NCBI RefSeq assembly: GCF_000003605.2
Contig: NW_003108579.1
Location: forward strand, 1,002,785 to 1,035,284
Direction of reading: 5' to 3'
Origin: Saccoglossus kowalevskii
Lineage: Eukaryota > Hemichordata > Enteropneusta > Harrimaniidae
DNA: 32,500 nucleotides
Position 1 is the first letter of the stretch. Every line of letters begins with the position of its first letter. Positions 1 to 9,989 of the stretch are shown one piece after another. The position numbers and the translations under genes are program-made. The notes beneath the pieces are model-generated. The model did no database searches. It worked only from the letters and a program-made list of their open reading frames with translations, and had not been told where the DNA came from.

Positions 1-770
1 TGCTGGAGGACGCAGAACGCCGAGCGAAGAGCCGGTGAAAATTCGAGAAAACAACAGGAACTCAACTTTGAAGTAATCCTGAACAATCAAATTTATATGC
101 GTTACACACAATGATAATCTTGTTACACTGTTCAGGGGAGTCTCAACAACGATCCCAAAGTACCGTTTTCTGTGAGTTTTCGGCCTTTGTTTTCACCGTG
201 TTGGTTGCCACGCGGTGAAAATGCCCGGATGTCCGCCCCCGAGAATTGCCAATGCTACAGTTTTTAGTAAAGTTATTTCCAAATTATTACATGTACAGCG
301 CCCTCATTTGTTGCATGTTGCCATACTAACGAATTGAAAACAGGGATTAAGACAGCATGTGTATCCTTTGATATGTCGTGATATCCTAACAAAGCAGCAC
401 AGTAACATACAAATCAGTGTTTTTAAATTATTAATAATATTACTGTCAGTCTCTGCATCAATACAGTGTGGATTACATCTATTCATATTTTATGTCTATG
501 ATATTACTCAAAATTATTAAATATTGGCCCAAAAAAAATCAATCAAACATCAACGTGACGATTATCATGTTTTACCAATTGGGTTTATGCCCTCTCGTAC
601 TCAGATTACACTATTGTACACGTTGTAGTTCTTGTAACTATGTGCATCCTGTCTTAACACACCATGCACACTAATAACGTCATATTATTGATCTAATTTG
701 CGCGGGAAAATGTAGGTACCGATATCAAATTATTACCTGCATTAACCTATGCGGTTGATGCTGTGTTGGG
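1..770. other. No recognisable gene
   Basis: Only short open frames on both strands, none with a motif I can name. The sequence is AT-rich and I see no clear repeat, RNA gene or terminal inverted repeat. Confidence 0.5.
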
Positions 771-1140
771 ATGGAAGTGTATTTAAATTCTTCATACTGG
801 AATGCCATTTCTGTTCCATTGTACAAATCTAGGTTACAGTTTACTCATGCATTTTCAGGTTCAGCCATCGAGGATATTTTTGTTCTATTACATAATGAAT
901 GTTTTTTTTCACATACAGAAATGCCCAGAGACAATCGCCGATTTTGTTACGCTGTTGGAAACCACTTGATAAAAAGAGAATTTGTAACGAGTCAAATGTT
1001 AATAACGGTTTGGCTGAACAGATGTTCGACAACCGCATATTTGTCATCCACTGCAAAATGAACCGTTTCTATCAAAACATATCGCCTCTGCGGGGTTTAA
1101 AAATAACACCTTGTTTCCTATCGCATTTTTTTTAATAAAG
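771..1140 (+). other. Unassigned open frames ending at an AATAAA
   Basis: Two overlapping plus-strand frames of 78 and 96 codons lie here. They are followed by an AATAAA at 1134-1139, and an acceptor-like CAG precedes position 920. This could be the last exon of an unknown gene or chance open frames in AT-rich DNA. No domain is recognised and no upstream exon was found. Confidence 0.15.
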
Positions 1141-1186
1141 TAAATATACACTTCAGGCGCACACTCGACCTTAGTTTGAATATTAT

Positions 1187-1515
1187 TTGAATGTTGAAAG
1201 CAACCATAATACAAAATTAAAAGATCTAGACAACCTAGTAAATCAATCCTTATTGAGTCACATCAGTTTTCAACAACATTTCTCAGATGAGCATAATTTA
1301 CCACTGTACAAACTTGAAAAAGTCTCTATTTATAAATACTTCATATCGGTTATGAACAAAACTCGTAATCCGGACGTACTTGACACTGTGTGGCGTGATC
1401 TACAGGCCTCGTTTTCCGATAATAAACCGAACTTTAAAGATCGCTATACTCCCTAATCACAAAACGTCCGGGAGACTTGCAATGGCGTATTATTCATGGA
1501 GCCTACACTACTGTG
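1187..1515 (+). pseudogene. LINE ORF2 C-terminal fragment (Tx1-like)
   Basis: A frame open to 1456 reads ...LYKLEKVSIYKYF... followed by a TVWRDL-type segment. After a frame change at about 1454 it continues with GDLQWRIIHGA. The same blocks occur in the same order in the larger minus-strand LINE of this window (LYKLEKGAIYKYL near 5650, then GGDMQWRKSHGA near 5470), so this is the region after the reverse transcriptase of a related element. The match fades after about 1515, before the expected Cys-rich end, and nothing of the RT domain precedes it. It is a dead fragment in the opposite orientation to the larger copy. The frame has no ATG at its 5' end. Confidence 0.7.
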
Positions 1516-1560
1516 ACCTGTGGTGACGTGGATTTCTCATTCACATTTCTGTTGACTTTC

Positions 1561-2660
1561 TGGTGATTGGCGCCCTCTATGACTTTTTTTCTTGCATTAA
1601 GTTACTATCCATATTTCCCGGTGGAAAAACGAGAGGGAAGTTCTTTTGTGGATCCGTTGTAAATTTTTGAAACTCTTATTACCAGCAGAATTAAATTTTA
1701 GTACCAATACATCTATCAAGAGGACATGCTCGAATTCATTTGGACCGCAATATTCGTTTTTTTTTTTTCATTTTTTAACTAGAATTAACACTGTTGTTGT
1801 TCAGAATTAGTTTTTACGTTTCTTGTCGTTCGGTTCAATCTTGTTTTCTGTCTGTTTTTACTTCCATGCATTTCATTCAATGCCGTCACTTGTTGTTGTG
1901 TTATTAAACAACACGTTACGTGTTTGTATAATTTGCTTTAGAATTTGACAGGGATTCGTAACATCTTGCAAGTTAAATGTTCAATAAATGTTAGGGGTTT
2001 TGTTTTATTTTATCCGGGAACCAAAAATCACTACGTATACTCAAGAAAGACGACATTTAGATTACAATAGATGTGCAACGCTGCCAAATCAGGTCAGGTT
2101 CAGGTTCAGTTGTCCGTTCCTATAGGATTTGTATAATGAAAGTAATAACGTCGAACATTCTGAATGCTAAATAAATCGAACGATTCGGTCAAGTACTGTT
2201 CCGACTGATGAAGGGTTCAACATAGAACGCGAAACAGCACCATCACACTAGTGAATAATCCAATTACGGGTAAATTTGAGTGCTGTATCGACGTAGGATT
2301 TCTTCAAACTCAGTTTCGTATTCCAATATTATTTTCGTGTTTACTTATATCGGGATCACACCTGAAATATTTTAACACGGAATGATACATCTGTTACGTA
2401 TTTAGTTAGCTAATGCAATACTGCCCTCAGTCGTTGAGATGTTCGTCAATCCACCAACCCCATCGATAAGCTTGTAATTTCTAAACACATAATTCCACAA
2501 GCTTCTTTAGAATTCCTTAGAAAGAATCCACAACAAGGTTGAATTCACCATAGAGAAAGCATATCCTTCGTTCAATAGTTTAAGATTGGAAATGACACGT
2601 TATTAGATTACGTAAATGATGTCAATGTAAATTTCATGTTATTCGCTATTATTGCATGTT
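1561..2660. other. No recognisable gene
   Basis: No coding segment, RNA gene or repeat could be supported here on either strand. Confidence 0.5.
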
Positions 2661-2679
2661 ATCTCAGTGCTTAAGTGTG

Positions 2680-4130
2680 AGATAAAGCACGACTACCGAG
2701 GCGATAGCCATAATATCGACCGACGCCGAAGGCGATGAGTTGTAGGGAAACACCCCTTATTGTATAATGAAATAACCCTAAATCAATTGTATTCTCATTT
2801 GAGAACGATATCAGCACAAATGGTTTCATCCTATGGTTCGCTATTTCCATAGAATCGTTAGATACATCAGATTGATTGAAATATAACCCAGGTGATTCTA
2901 AAAGTGATGTGATTCGCCAAACGCGCTATCGAGGGGTATAAATAAGGAGCCGAAGAAGCACGTTCTCTTTTTTTGGCATTGCTGGGCCAATGAGTTACCC
3001 TGTATTTTCAGACGTCAGTGAGGACGAGTTGATCAAGGCTACCCAGACTGCCGAGTATCGGCTTGGAAAACGTTGATTTGCAAAAGTTGCCATTTATTGT
3101 TTTATGAAAGGTATAAAAAAATGAATAACATGTAATTTATTTATATTGTTTCAGGGACATCCACGTGGACGTTTTGCTGACCCTGTGACCAATTCGACAG
3201 TAGGAGTAGTTGTTAAAGATGCAATTTCTGAGAATACATAGCGACACAACATGTGGGCGCTTCGTGCCTTCAATGAATGGGCCATGGTCCGCAATAACAC
3301 GCGTATGGAACTCAATTCTGGCGAACACGTGCAAATCCTGCAAAATATCAATGTTATGAATATAAAAGATTTGGCTTATTTGTTGACTAAATTTATTTTA
3401 GAGGTGAGGAAGGTAGACGGAAATTGCAATCCTCCCGAAACATTACTCTTGCTGGTTATGGGATTGCAAAGTTGCATGTGCTATGGACACCGACAACGTA
3501 TTCATTTCCTAAATGATGTCGAATTTGAAGGTTACCGTCAAGTGTTAGATTTCGAAATGAAACGATTATCACGTATAGGACTGGAAACTAACATTAAACA
3601 AGTGTAGGCAATTTCGAGAGAGCAAATAGATGCCCTATTTTAATATTTAAAAAAAATTGCTTGGCGGCGACTATTCGCTGTGTACTAATACAAACAATTT
3701 TAATTTTAAATGGAACTAACTTTGCTTTGAGGAGAAGTGGTATGGTAGATCGCTCATCGCATTTCAACAATCCTCAAATAACATTGTTTGAAACACCTGT
3801 GAAACGGCGTATTTAAAGTATGTAGAAAATGTTTCTAAAACTAACCAAGGTGGGCTCAAACATCGCATAGTTCGTCGTAAAGAAGTGAAGCATTACGCAA
3901 ACGATATTGATCTGGTTCGCTGGGGTGTATAAGTACGTGTCGCTGTGCCCGAAAGTGGGAAATTTAAAGGGATTTTATTTGCAGCCCCTCTGAAAATACG
4001 AAGAGTCATACCAAATCTGGTTCAGCAAACAATCACTAGGCCACAACTCATTGAAACTGGTAATTGTACCGGAGTTATTTAAAGCAGCGTGGATGGATGC
4101 GGATTTTTTGGTATTGAAAAGCTCATACGA
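2680..4130 (+). pseudogene. Crypton-like tyrosine recombinase relic A1 (DUF3504-type)
   Basis: Degenerate element encoding the tyrosine recombinase type found in Cryptons and in the derived DUF3504 domains of ZMYM2/QRICH1. The 5' end (2680-2770) matches that of copy A2 (28430-28500). An ATG at 2990 opens a short acidic N-terminus (SDVSEDELIKA), stopped at 3074. A putative 44 bp intron (3111-3154, GT..AG) leads to a segment with an in-frame TAG at 3239. The best frame, 3251-3607, carries WALRAFNEWAMVRN, then EVRKVDGN.NPPETL, a GLQ motif and LDFEMKRLSRIGL, the N-terminal core-binding part. Remnants of the catalytic half follow in shifting frames: FALRRSG near 3720 (region of the first catalytic Arg), YLKYVENVSK and GGLKHRIVRRKEV near 3810-3900, FYLQPL near 3975 and LGHNSL near 4035. 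The NHSLR and tyrosine region is missing, so the copy is cut at about 4130. Confidence 0.8.
2937..2944 (+). promoter_or_regulatory. TATA box of Crypton-like element A1
   Basis: TATAAATA lies 46 bp before the first ATG of the element (2990). Copy A2 has a TATAAAT at the matching place (28716-28722), also a short distance before its frame. The shared position supports an element-borne promoter, although the elements are dead. Confidence 0.4.
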
Positions 4131-4226
4131 TCCCCCCTGCCAAATGCTAAGGAAAACTGAAACATATATATACATATTTACATGAAATATTGTCCACCTA
4201 TGCGGATCTGTTTGTGCAGGAATTTT

Positions 4227-4671
4227 ACGACTGTATGCCCTTACTGACGTCAACCAAACTTATTACGTGGGAAGTTGGTACCCAAGGCTGACAGGTACTA
4301 AACCTTGCCCGATGGGGACCTGGAGGTAGTTGTGGCAAAGGGTAACCTCATTCTCCCAAGTCTATAGACTCCACAACCGGATCTAGTTTAAAATTTTACC
4401 CAGGACAAATATATACAAATTCAAATAAACACAAACGTTGCCTTTACAGGTAATACCTCACATATGAGGTTGAGTTGGCGCAAGGTTTTTATGACCGTAT
4501 GCCTTTACTGACGTCACCCAAACTTATTATGTGGGAAGTTGGCACTCAAGGCTGACAGTTGCTACACCTTGCCCAAGGGTGACCTGGAGGTAGTTGTGAC
4601 AAAGGTTAACCTCATTCTCCCAAGTACAAAAACTCCACAACTGGATGCAGTTTTAACGTCGTACCCAGGAC
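4227..4671 (+). repeat. Two ~185 bp direct repeats with TGACGTCA sites
   Basis: The segment 4227-4412 recurs at 4489-4671 in the same orientation, offset 262 bp, with scattered substitutions and small indels. A 77 bp spacer separates them. Shared landmarks are ACTGACGTCA (containing the cAMP-response-element palindrome), GTGGGAAGTTGG, GACCTGGAGGTAGTTGT and CCTCATTCTCCCAAGT. The arrangement recalls tandem promoter monomers at the 5' end of some LINEs. That reading is inference; the repeats could also be an unknown satellite dimer. Confidence 0.65.
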
Positions 4672-4697
4672 ATAAAAAATGTTTTAAAGCTGAGAAC

Positions 4698-4756
4698 CGA
4701 CACGACTAAGTCGTGAGGCCAAACCTGTAATAATTCGGGGAGTGCTGAAAAGCACT
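4698..4756 (+). other. Pair of small perfect hairpins
   Basis: CACGACT-A-AGTCGTG gives a 7 bp perfect stem. About 30 bp further on, GTGCT-GAAA-AGCAC gives a 5 bp stem closed by a GNRA-type loop. Both lie between the direct repeats and the ORF at 4818, as in a structured leader. No named RNA family is recognised. Confidence 0.35.
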
Positions 4757-4817
4757 GCGTTCACCCGCGTGTCAGTGTGTTGGGGAAAATGAAAAGCCAT
4801 GGCAATTCAGTGTTTGT

Positions 4818-5063
4818 GTGTGTAGACTGACATCCACCATGAGAACAAAATCCTCTGACCCACGACCAATGTCACGAAACCAGGGATTAACACAACAATT
4901 ACCAAAGCGGATAAATAAAGACAATATATGCCTCAATAGGGCAAAAGCTAAACAGCGAAGTGGACAAGTAAAACCTAGGTTGCAAATTACAGATGAATTT
5001 GAAGTGCATCATTCTGAATGTCACATAACACACCTACCACTGCCCAAACTGTTTTTTTTTTAA
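4818..5063 (+). CDS. Short basic ORF of unknown type, possible retroelement ORF1 start
   Basis: Open frame of 81 codons. A second in-frame ATG falls in the context CCACCATG, after which the product is basic and rich in Gln, Arg and Lys. It ends where the T-run (poly(A) of the minus-strand LINE, 5052-5061) begins, giving a terminal run of Phe codons, so the natural 3' part is interrupted by that insertion. Following the direct repeats and hairpins, it may be the 5' end of the first ORF of a retroelement. No motif is recognised and it may not be coding. Confidence 0.25.
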   Translation: MCRLTSTMRTKSSDPRPMSRNQGLTQQLPKRINKDNICLNRAKAKQRSGQVKPRLQITDEFEVHHSECHITHLPLPKLFFF

Positions 5064-8000
5064 ATTTAGGTAGCTGATTTTTAAAACGGTGGTATTCATA
5101 TTCCGTTTTGATCCTCAAAATAAGTCTCGTTCTGAACATTTCTAAAGGATCACTGGAACCTTTGTGTTACCTCTTGTTTCGACGACTGGTGTGAATTGCA
5201 GCTTTCACCATGCTTGTTAATAGGCAACACATTTGTTGTGCCTGTCGGAAAAAATCCTTAGAACGATGCGATGTCAGAATTAAAAAAAACACCAGATTGG
5301 CATACGAAAGCCTGTTTGAAGCAGACCAGACGTGATTATTTTAAAAGTATGTAATAGTTCATTATTAGTTGGGCATTCTTGGTGTCCACCTCGCCACAAA
5401 AATACACCTATCCGAGCTTGAGAACCGAGCTTTGAAAAGGAAACTACCAGTTGCAAATGCACCATGGGATTTGCGCCACTGCATATCTCCGCCATACGTC
5501 GTAATTGGTGTTGCATAACAGTCCTGCAAATTGGGTTTCAGTTGTTTCAGGTAGACTAAGTATGTCACATCATACGTTTCTTGGTTGTTGTTGACGACCA
5601 CTAGTACTGAGAACTTCAATTAAATATTTATATATTGCGCCCTTTTCAAGTTTATAAAGCGCTTGATTCAGCTCATCAGAACATTTTGTTCCTCCTTTTT
5701 CAGAGGAAGATAAAGTGTTTTAGCAGCAACCCAATGGCAACCTTGCCAAAAGAAGTCAAGTGACGACCTTTGTATATTTAAATCAACATCAATGGGTGGC
5801 ACTAGGCTAGTAAAGCGGTACAGTATTTGGGATGACATAATGTTGTTAATTACCATAGAGCGCCCCCTTTAGGACATACTGTGAACAAAGTGGTTCCAGA
5901 TTTCATTTTTTCTATTTATCTTTGAAACCAACTCAGTCCAGTTCTGTTTGGTGTACATTTTATTATTTCCGAGAAAAACGCCCAACAATTTTAACCCGGT
6001 GTTGTTCCACTTAATATTGAGAGGAGAATATGTGTTGTTGCGCCATCTACCAACCCATAAACCTTCCGACTTTTCGAGGTTGATTTTCGCATTGATAAAT
6101 ATGCAACTATGTAGCAAGTGATGCGAATTCTTGTTTACGTGTGATAAAAAATTCTATATCATCAGCATAAGCTGTAAGTTTACAGTGTTCATTATTGAGG
6201 TGCGGTATTGTTAAACCTTTAATATTTCCATCATTTCTGATTTTATGGAGCAGTGGTTCAAAGGCAATAACATAAAGGGCTGTGGACAATGAGCAACCTT
6301 CCCTAATACCACATGACAGCATGATGGGAGGGGTGAGGGCACTATTTATACGGATAAGGGACTGAGGATTTGAATATATAAGGTGAATGTAAGAAAGAAA
6401 CTTGTCATTAAACCCAAAGGCATGAAGTGTGTTGAATAGATAAGCGTGGTTTACTCTGTCAAATGCTTTTTCTTGATCTAGAGCCACGATGCCGAGGGGA
6501 GAGTTAGTCATATTAGCATAGTCAATGCTGTCACGTAATACACTGATGTTGTCATGGATATGCCTGTTTGGGATACTACAAGTTTGATCTGGATGAATTA
6601 TAGAACCAATAATCCCACGCAGACGTATTGCTAGTGTTTTAGTGAAGATCTTGTAATCACTGCAAAGAAGACTCACAGGTCGCCAGTGTTTAGTTGTGTA
6701 ATATCACCCTTCTTTGGGAGTAGGGTAACGACTGCTCTAGAGCAAGAAAGTGGAAACACATTTTCTTCAGTAGCTTTATTGAACACGCCACAGAGGTCTT
6801 TCCCAAATACATTCCAAAATTGTTGATAGAACACTTTCGGAATCTCGTCAATGCTGGGTTGCTTTACGGTGTTAGTAGGCTCGTTATACGTAATAGGCTC
6901 ATCTCGGTCATCGCGATTGGTATTACTCAGCTTTGGCAGGCCCTCAAGTATGGTATTCTGTGCATCTGTATCAATATTAGTTGGTGTATACAACTTAGTG
7001 TAAAAGTTACGTACTATTTTGCGGCTTTCAGCTTGATTTTGCGTGAGACTGTTGTCATGACGCCTAAGCTGAAAAACAGCTTTTTTGTTTCCATTTTGTT
7101 TCTATATCGGGAAAAAAAATTACACACATCATTTTCATTTAGAAAATGGTGCCGCGCCCGTGTGATGAGACCTTTATTGTCATGTTGAACCATCTTTTTT
7201 TCTATGTATGATTTTGTGAGCGGCGAATTTTGGGTGATATCGCGCTCCATAGCTCGGATGTCCCTTTCCAAAGTTTGATATGCTTGTTTGTGTTTATATT
7301 GCCTGGATGCGCAATGCGTGTGAGTAATTAATTTTATTTTATTCTTTCCCACGTCCCACCAAGTTTGTATATGTGAATAGTTTTCACGACAAAGCTGCAA
7401 TTCCAGCCAGACATCCGTAATTTCATTAACATAATCATCATCCTGTAAAATGTGTGTGTTCATACACCATACAGGACTTTTATTTTCACCACTGTTAATT
7501 TTTATGGATATACTAACAAGAGAGTGGTCAGAAAAAGCCAACGACCCGTTACTAATTTTAACAGACTTGATTTATCCACGCATACACTTGCTAACATACA
7601 TTCTGTCCAGGCGAACTAGTGTACCACTATGCCCCAAGTAATATTAACAGCATTCCCATGGTGGCCACGCCACGTATCAATTAGTTTGTGACGACGAATA
7701 ACTGAAGTAAAGAGGTTAGCAGTACGCATGTCAGACTCCCGTCCCCTATTGCGATTCATGTCAGGATCGGTTGTACAATTGAAAACTCCTCCTATAATCA
7801 ATGGATCATTATTTAAAGTAGGGATAAAGTGTTTTATTTTATTAAAGCATTCCATTCGTTCTGCGCCATTTATGGCATATACATTTACAATGTGTACAGG
7901 ATTATTGTTTAATTCTGTTGTTGGAGAAAACAATAGAGCCACACCCGCGCGGTCAGCAGTGCCATGAGAAAAAATGCCCGTGCCGCAACATACAAGCTTC

Positions 8001-8142
8001 CATATATTTTCGTCGGAAGCAATAGTATGCGTTTCTTGTAATAAGTAAAGATTACAGGGGTGATCACGCTTAATATAGTTGAAAACACTGAGTCCAGACA
8101 TCCATTAACATTATATGTTGCCCCAAAAATTGAACCCTCCAT
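5063..8142 (-). pseudogene. LINE ORF2: endonuclease-reverse transcriptase, degenerate
   Basis: Begins at 8142 with an ATG and ATYNVNG. The endonuclease part (8142-7560) shows LQETHT, IIGG-V-FNC (the usual catalytic Asp of GDFNC is Val), TWG, then after a one-base frame change LDRMYVSK, a stop, and SDHSLVSI. A linker covers 7541-7014. The RT spans 6993-6107: VVTLLPKKGD, IPNRHIHDN, ALDQEKAFDRVNH, GIREGCSLS and TAYADD (YADD at 6158-6169). The catalytic Asp pair is kept. Downstream pieces lie at 6117-5869, 5856-5668, 5650-5280 and 5240-5065, the last with MVKAAIHTSRRNKR and FRTRLILRIKTEYEYHRF, typical of the ORF2 end. At least six frame breaks separate these blocks. Native elements need EN nicking and RT for target-primed reverse transcription; this copy cannot make the full protein. 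Confidence 0.88.
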
Positions 8143-8196
8143 TATATGGTTGTGGTTTTTTAAAGGTTTAAAAATCAGCTATACATTATTTGTTTT

Positions 8197-9535
8197 TTAA
8201 ACCTTTTTAATAAGCCTGTTCATGCGTATATTCTCAGAAGCGTTTAGTTTTTGAGTGTTACGGTAATTGATAAAATGCCACACCAACACTTTGAGATTTG
8301 GACAGAACTCAAAACATTTGCCAATAAACTTGCGGGAATGTCGTGTTGACAATAAAAATTCATTTAACTTTGCATTTGATATGCTCTCTTCACTACTCAT
8401 AGTACCAATAGACACATTTAAAATGACAGATTCACTGTCATTTTCATCACTGTTAGTTTTGACAATCATTATTATTTTTTTTTCGATGTACTAAGAGAAG
8501 CAAAAAGGTCTTGCGATTGTTCATTCACATCACTGATGTCTACTGGCATTTCTGATAATGGTGAATAACTAGATGAATTGTCTGTACAATCAAGGGATGG
8601 CATTGGTGGGAAAGAAGACAAATCAGCACTTTCTGGCTGGGGTACTGGTTTGAGTACAGTCACCGCTGCATATACATGTGGGGAGGAGGGGATGGCAGCG
8701 GTTAGGGTTGTGAAGTGGATGGGTGTTCATTGGCAGTCAAAGAAGGGGATCGTACCTTCTCTTCATCGTCTGGGTGTCATATTGGGTGTCGTCAACATCA
8801 CATGCTAGCGTACCATCACTTCGTTTTTTAGTATTTGGTTTGATTATATAGTGCTATCTGTTGAGATGTCATCGTTATGACCTTCTCGATTTACTGGGGA
8901 TATTGATCGCGCACGTTTTTTGGTTGAAAGATTAACAATTTCATCTTTGTCTGTTATATCATTTTCAACAGTATCTATGTGGATTTCATTATTTGTATTA
9001 ACAGTTTGATCACATATTTAACTTCAGCACTGGTCACATTTTATTTATGGGTAAGATCTGTTTGTGAGGAGGGATCAGTTGTACCATTTACTTTGTCTGT
9101 TTGAGTTTCATTAGCACATTGTACATCTGTAGAAATTCTTTGAAAGCCTTCCTTGTTTCCCCCATCTCCATTTGCGCAACAATGCTTTGAGAATTCGGAC
9201 ATGATTTTTGTGTATGTCCTTTCATTTCACACTCAAAACAAACCAGTTCTTCAGTTGAGACATAAATATTAAATATCTAATAAATGATTGGAAATAAACC
9301 ATTAATACTGACATCTTTCAAGTGAACATAAACCTGACGTCGAAACGATTTGACGTGTTTCAGAGCAGTCTCTTACATCCCAGCGGAATCGGTCGTACCG
9401 TACTCGACACACGTCCATAACGTGAAAGAACGTAAGTAATACACTCATCAGGAAATAATGAGGTGCATTTGACAAAACAATTTTAGTGGAGGGGCATAAG
9501 GCAGGACTCCAGAAGACGTACCTACACTTTATGCA
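8197..9535 (-). pseudogene. LINE ORF1: nucleic-acid-binding protein with zinc knuckle, degenerate
   Basis: First ORF of the Tx1-like LINE, upstream of ORF2 on the minus strand. From about 9535 the frames read CPSTKIVLSNAP, then (frame break) FPDECITYVLSRYGRV and TVRPIPLG, then FRRQVYVHLK, then CFECEMKGHTQKSC near 9190-9240, an exact C-x2-C-x4-H-x4-C zinc knuckle. A Ser/Pro-rich linker covers 8663-8472. After a frame change in an A-run near 8470 comes a C-terminal piece (8469-8197) with RHSRKFIGKCFEFCPNL. The role in the family is binding element RNA. Several stops and shifts break it, and the N-terminus is missing. Confidence 0.8.
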
Positions 9536-9719
9536 ATTTTGTTTAAATTATGCTAATTTATTCATGACGTAACAGTTTCTGTGCTCATGAATATTCATTA
9601 ATTTGCGAGTCAATACATTCTGAAAGGGGCGATATATTATTTTTGGGGGAAGAGTTAGAAATGGGGATTAGCAATCCTTAAGGGGTCAATACAAAAGAAG
9701 GAATCCATTTGGAGAGCAG

Positions 9720-9985
9720 CATTGCTCTTCATGTCTGTTGTTGCACGTGACCTACAACTGTCACCTGTGTTCTTACTTCGACTGGCTTCCATGTGAGGTA
9801 GTATTCTTGTGTTCTGACTTGAGTTCTTGATATACAGAAGTTGCTATTTATGTTTTTAACGTCTTTCATATCTTGTCTTGTAGGAGTGTCCTGAACGTGA
9901 TTTGAACTTGCAATCTTTGAATTGAAGCCAGGTCCTCCTGATCACTGTGTAGACAACTGACTCACAAGACCACAATGGATTGACT
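9720..9985 (-). repeat. tRNA-derived SINE remnant
   Basis: Read on the minus strand, GTGAGTCAGTTGTCT (9965-9951) resembles an internal pol III A box. AGTTCAAATCA (9908-9898) is a good B box at tRNA-like spacing. The sequence between them looks like a degenerate tRNA body. About 180 bp of non-tRNA sequence follow to about 9720. This is the head and body layout of a SINE. The 3' end and tail are not clear. Confidence 0.55.
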
Positions 9986-9989
9986 ATAT

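Larger units (their letters stand above)
5052..9540 (-). mobile_element. Tx1-clade (L1-like) LINE, 5'-truncated, inactive
   Basis: Minus-strand non-LTR retrotransposon. Reading down the coordinates it has ORF1 with a zinc knuckle, ORF2 with apurinic-type endonuclease and reverse transcriptase, an ORF2 tail, and a terminal poly(A) seen as ten T at 5052-5061. The ORF order and the ALDQEKAFDRVNH, WRNNTYSPL and SLDFFWQGCHWVAAKT blocks fit the Tx1 group. The start of ORF1 and the 5' UTR are absent beyond about 9540, so the copy is 5'-truncated. No target-site duplication was identified. It is inactive because of several frameshifts and stops in both ORFs. Confidence 0.88.

Noticed and set aside
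6820-7188. 122-codon plus-strand frame within the LINE
   Set aside because: Shadow of the minus-strand ORF2 coding sequence.
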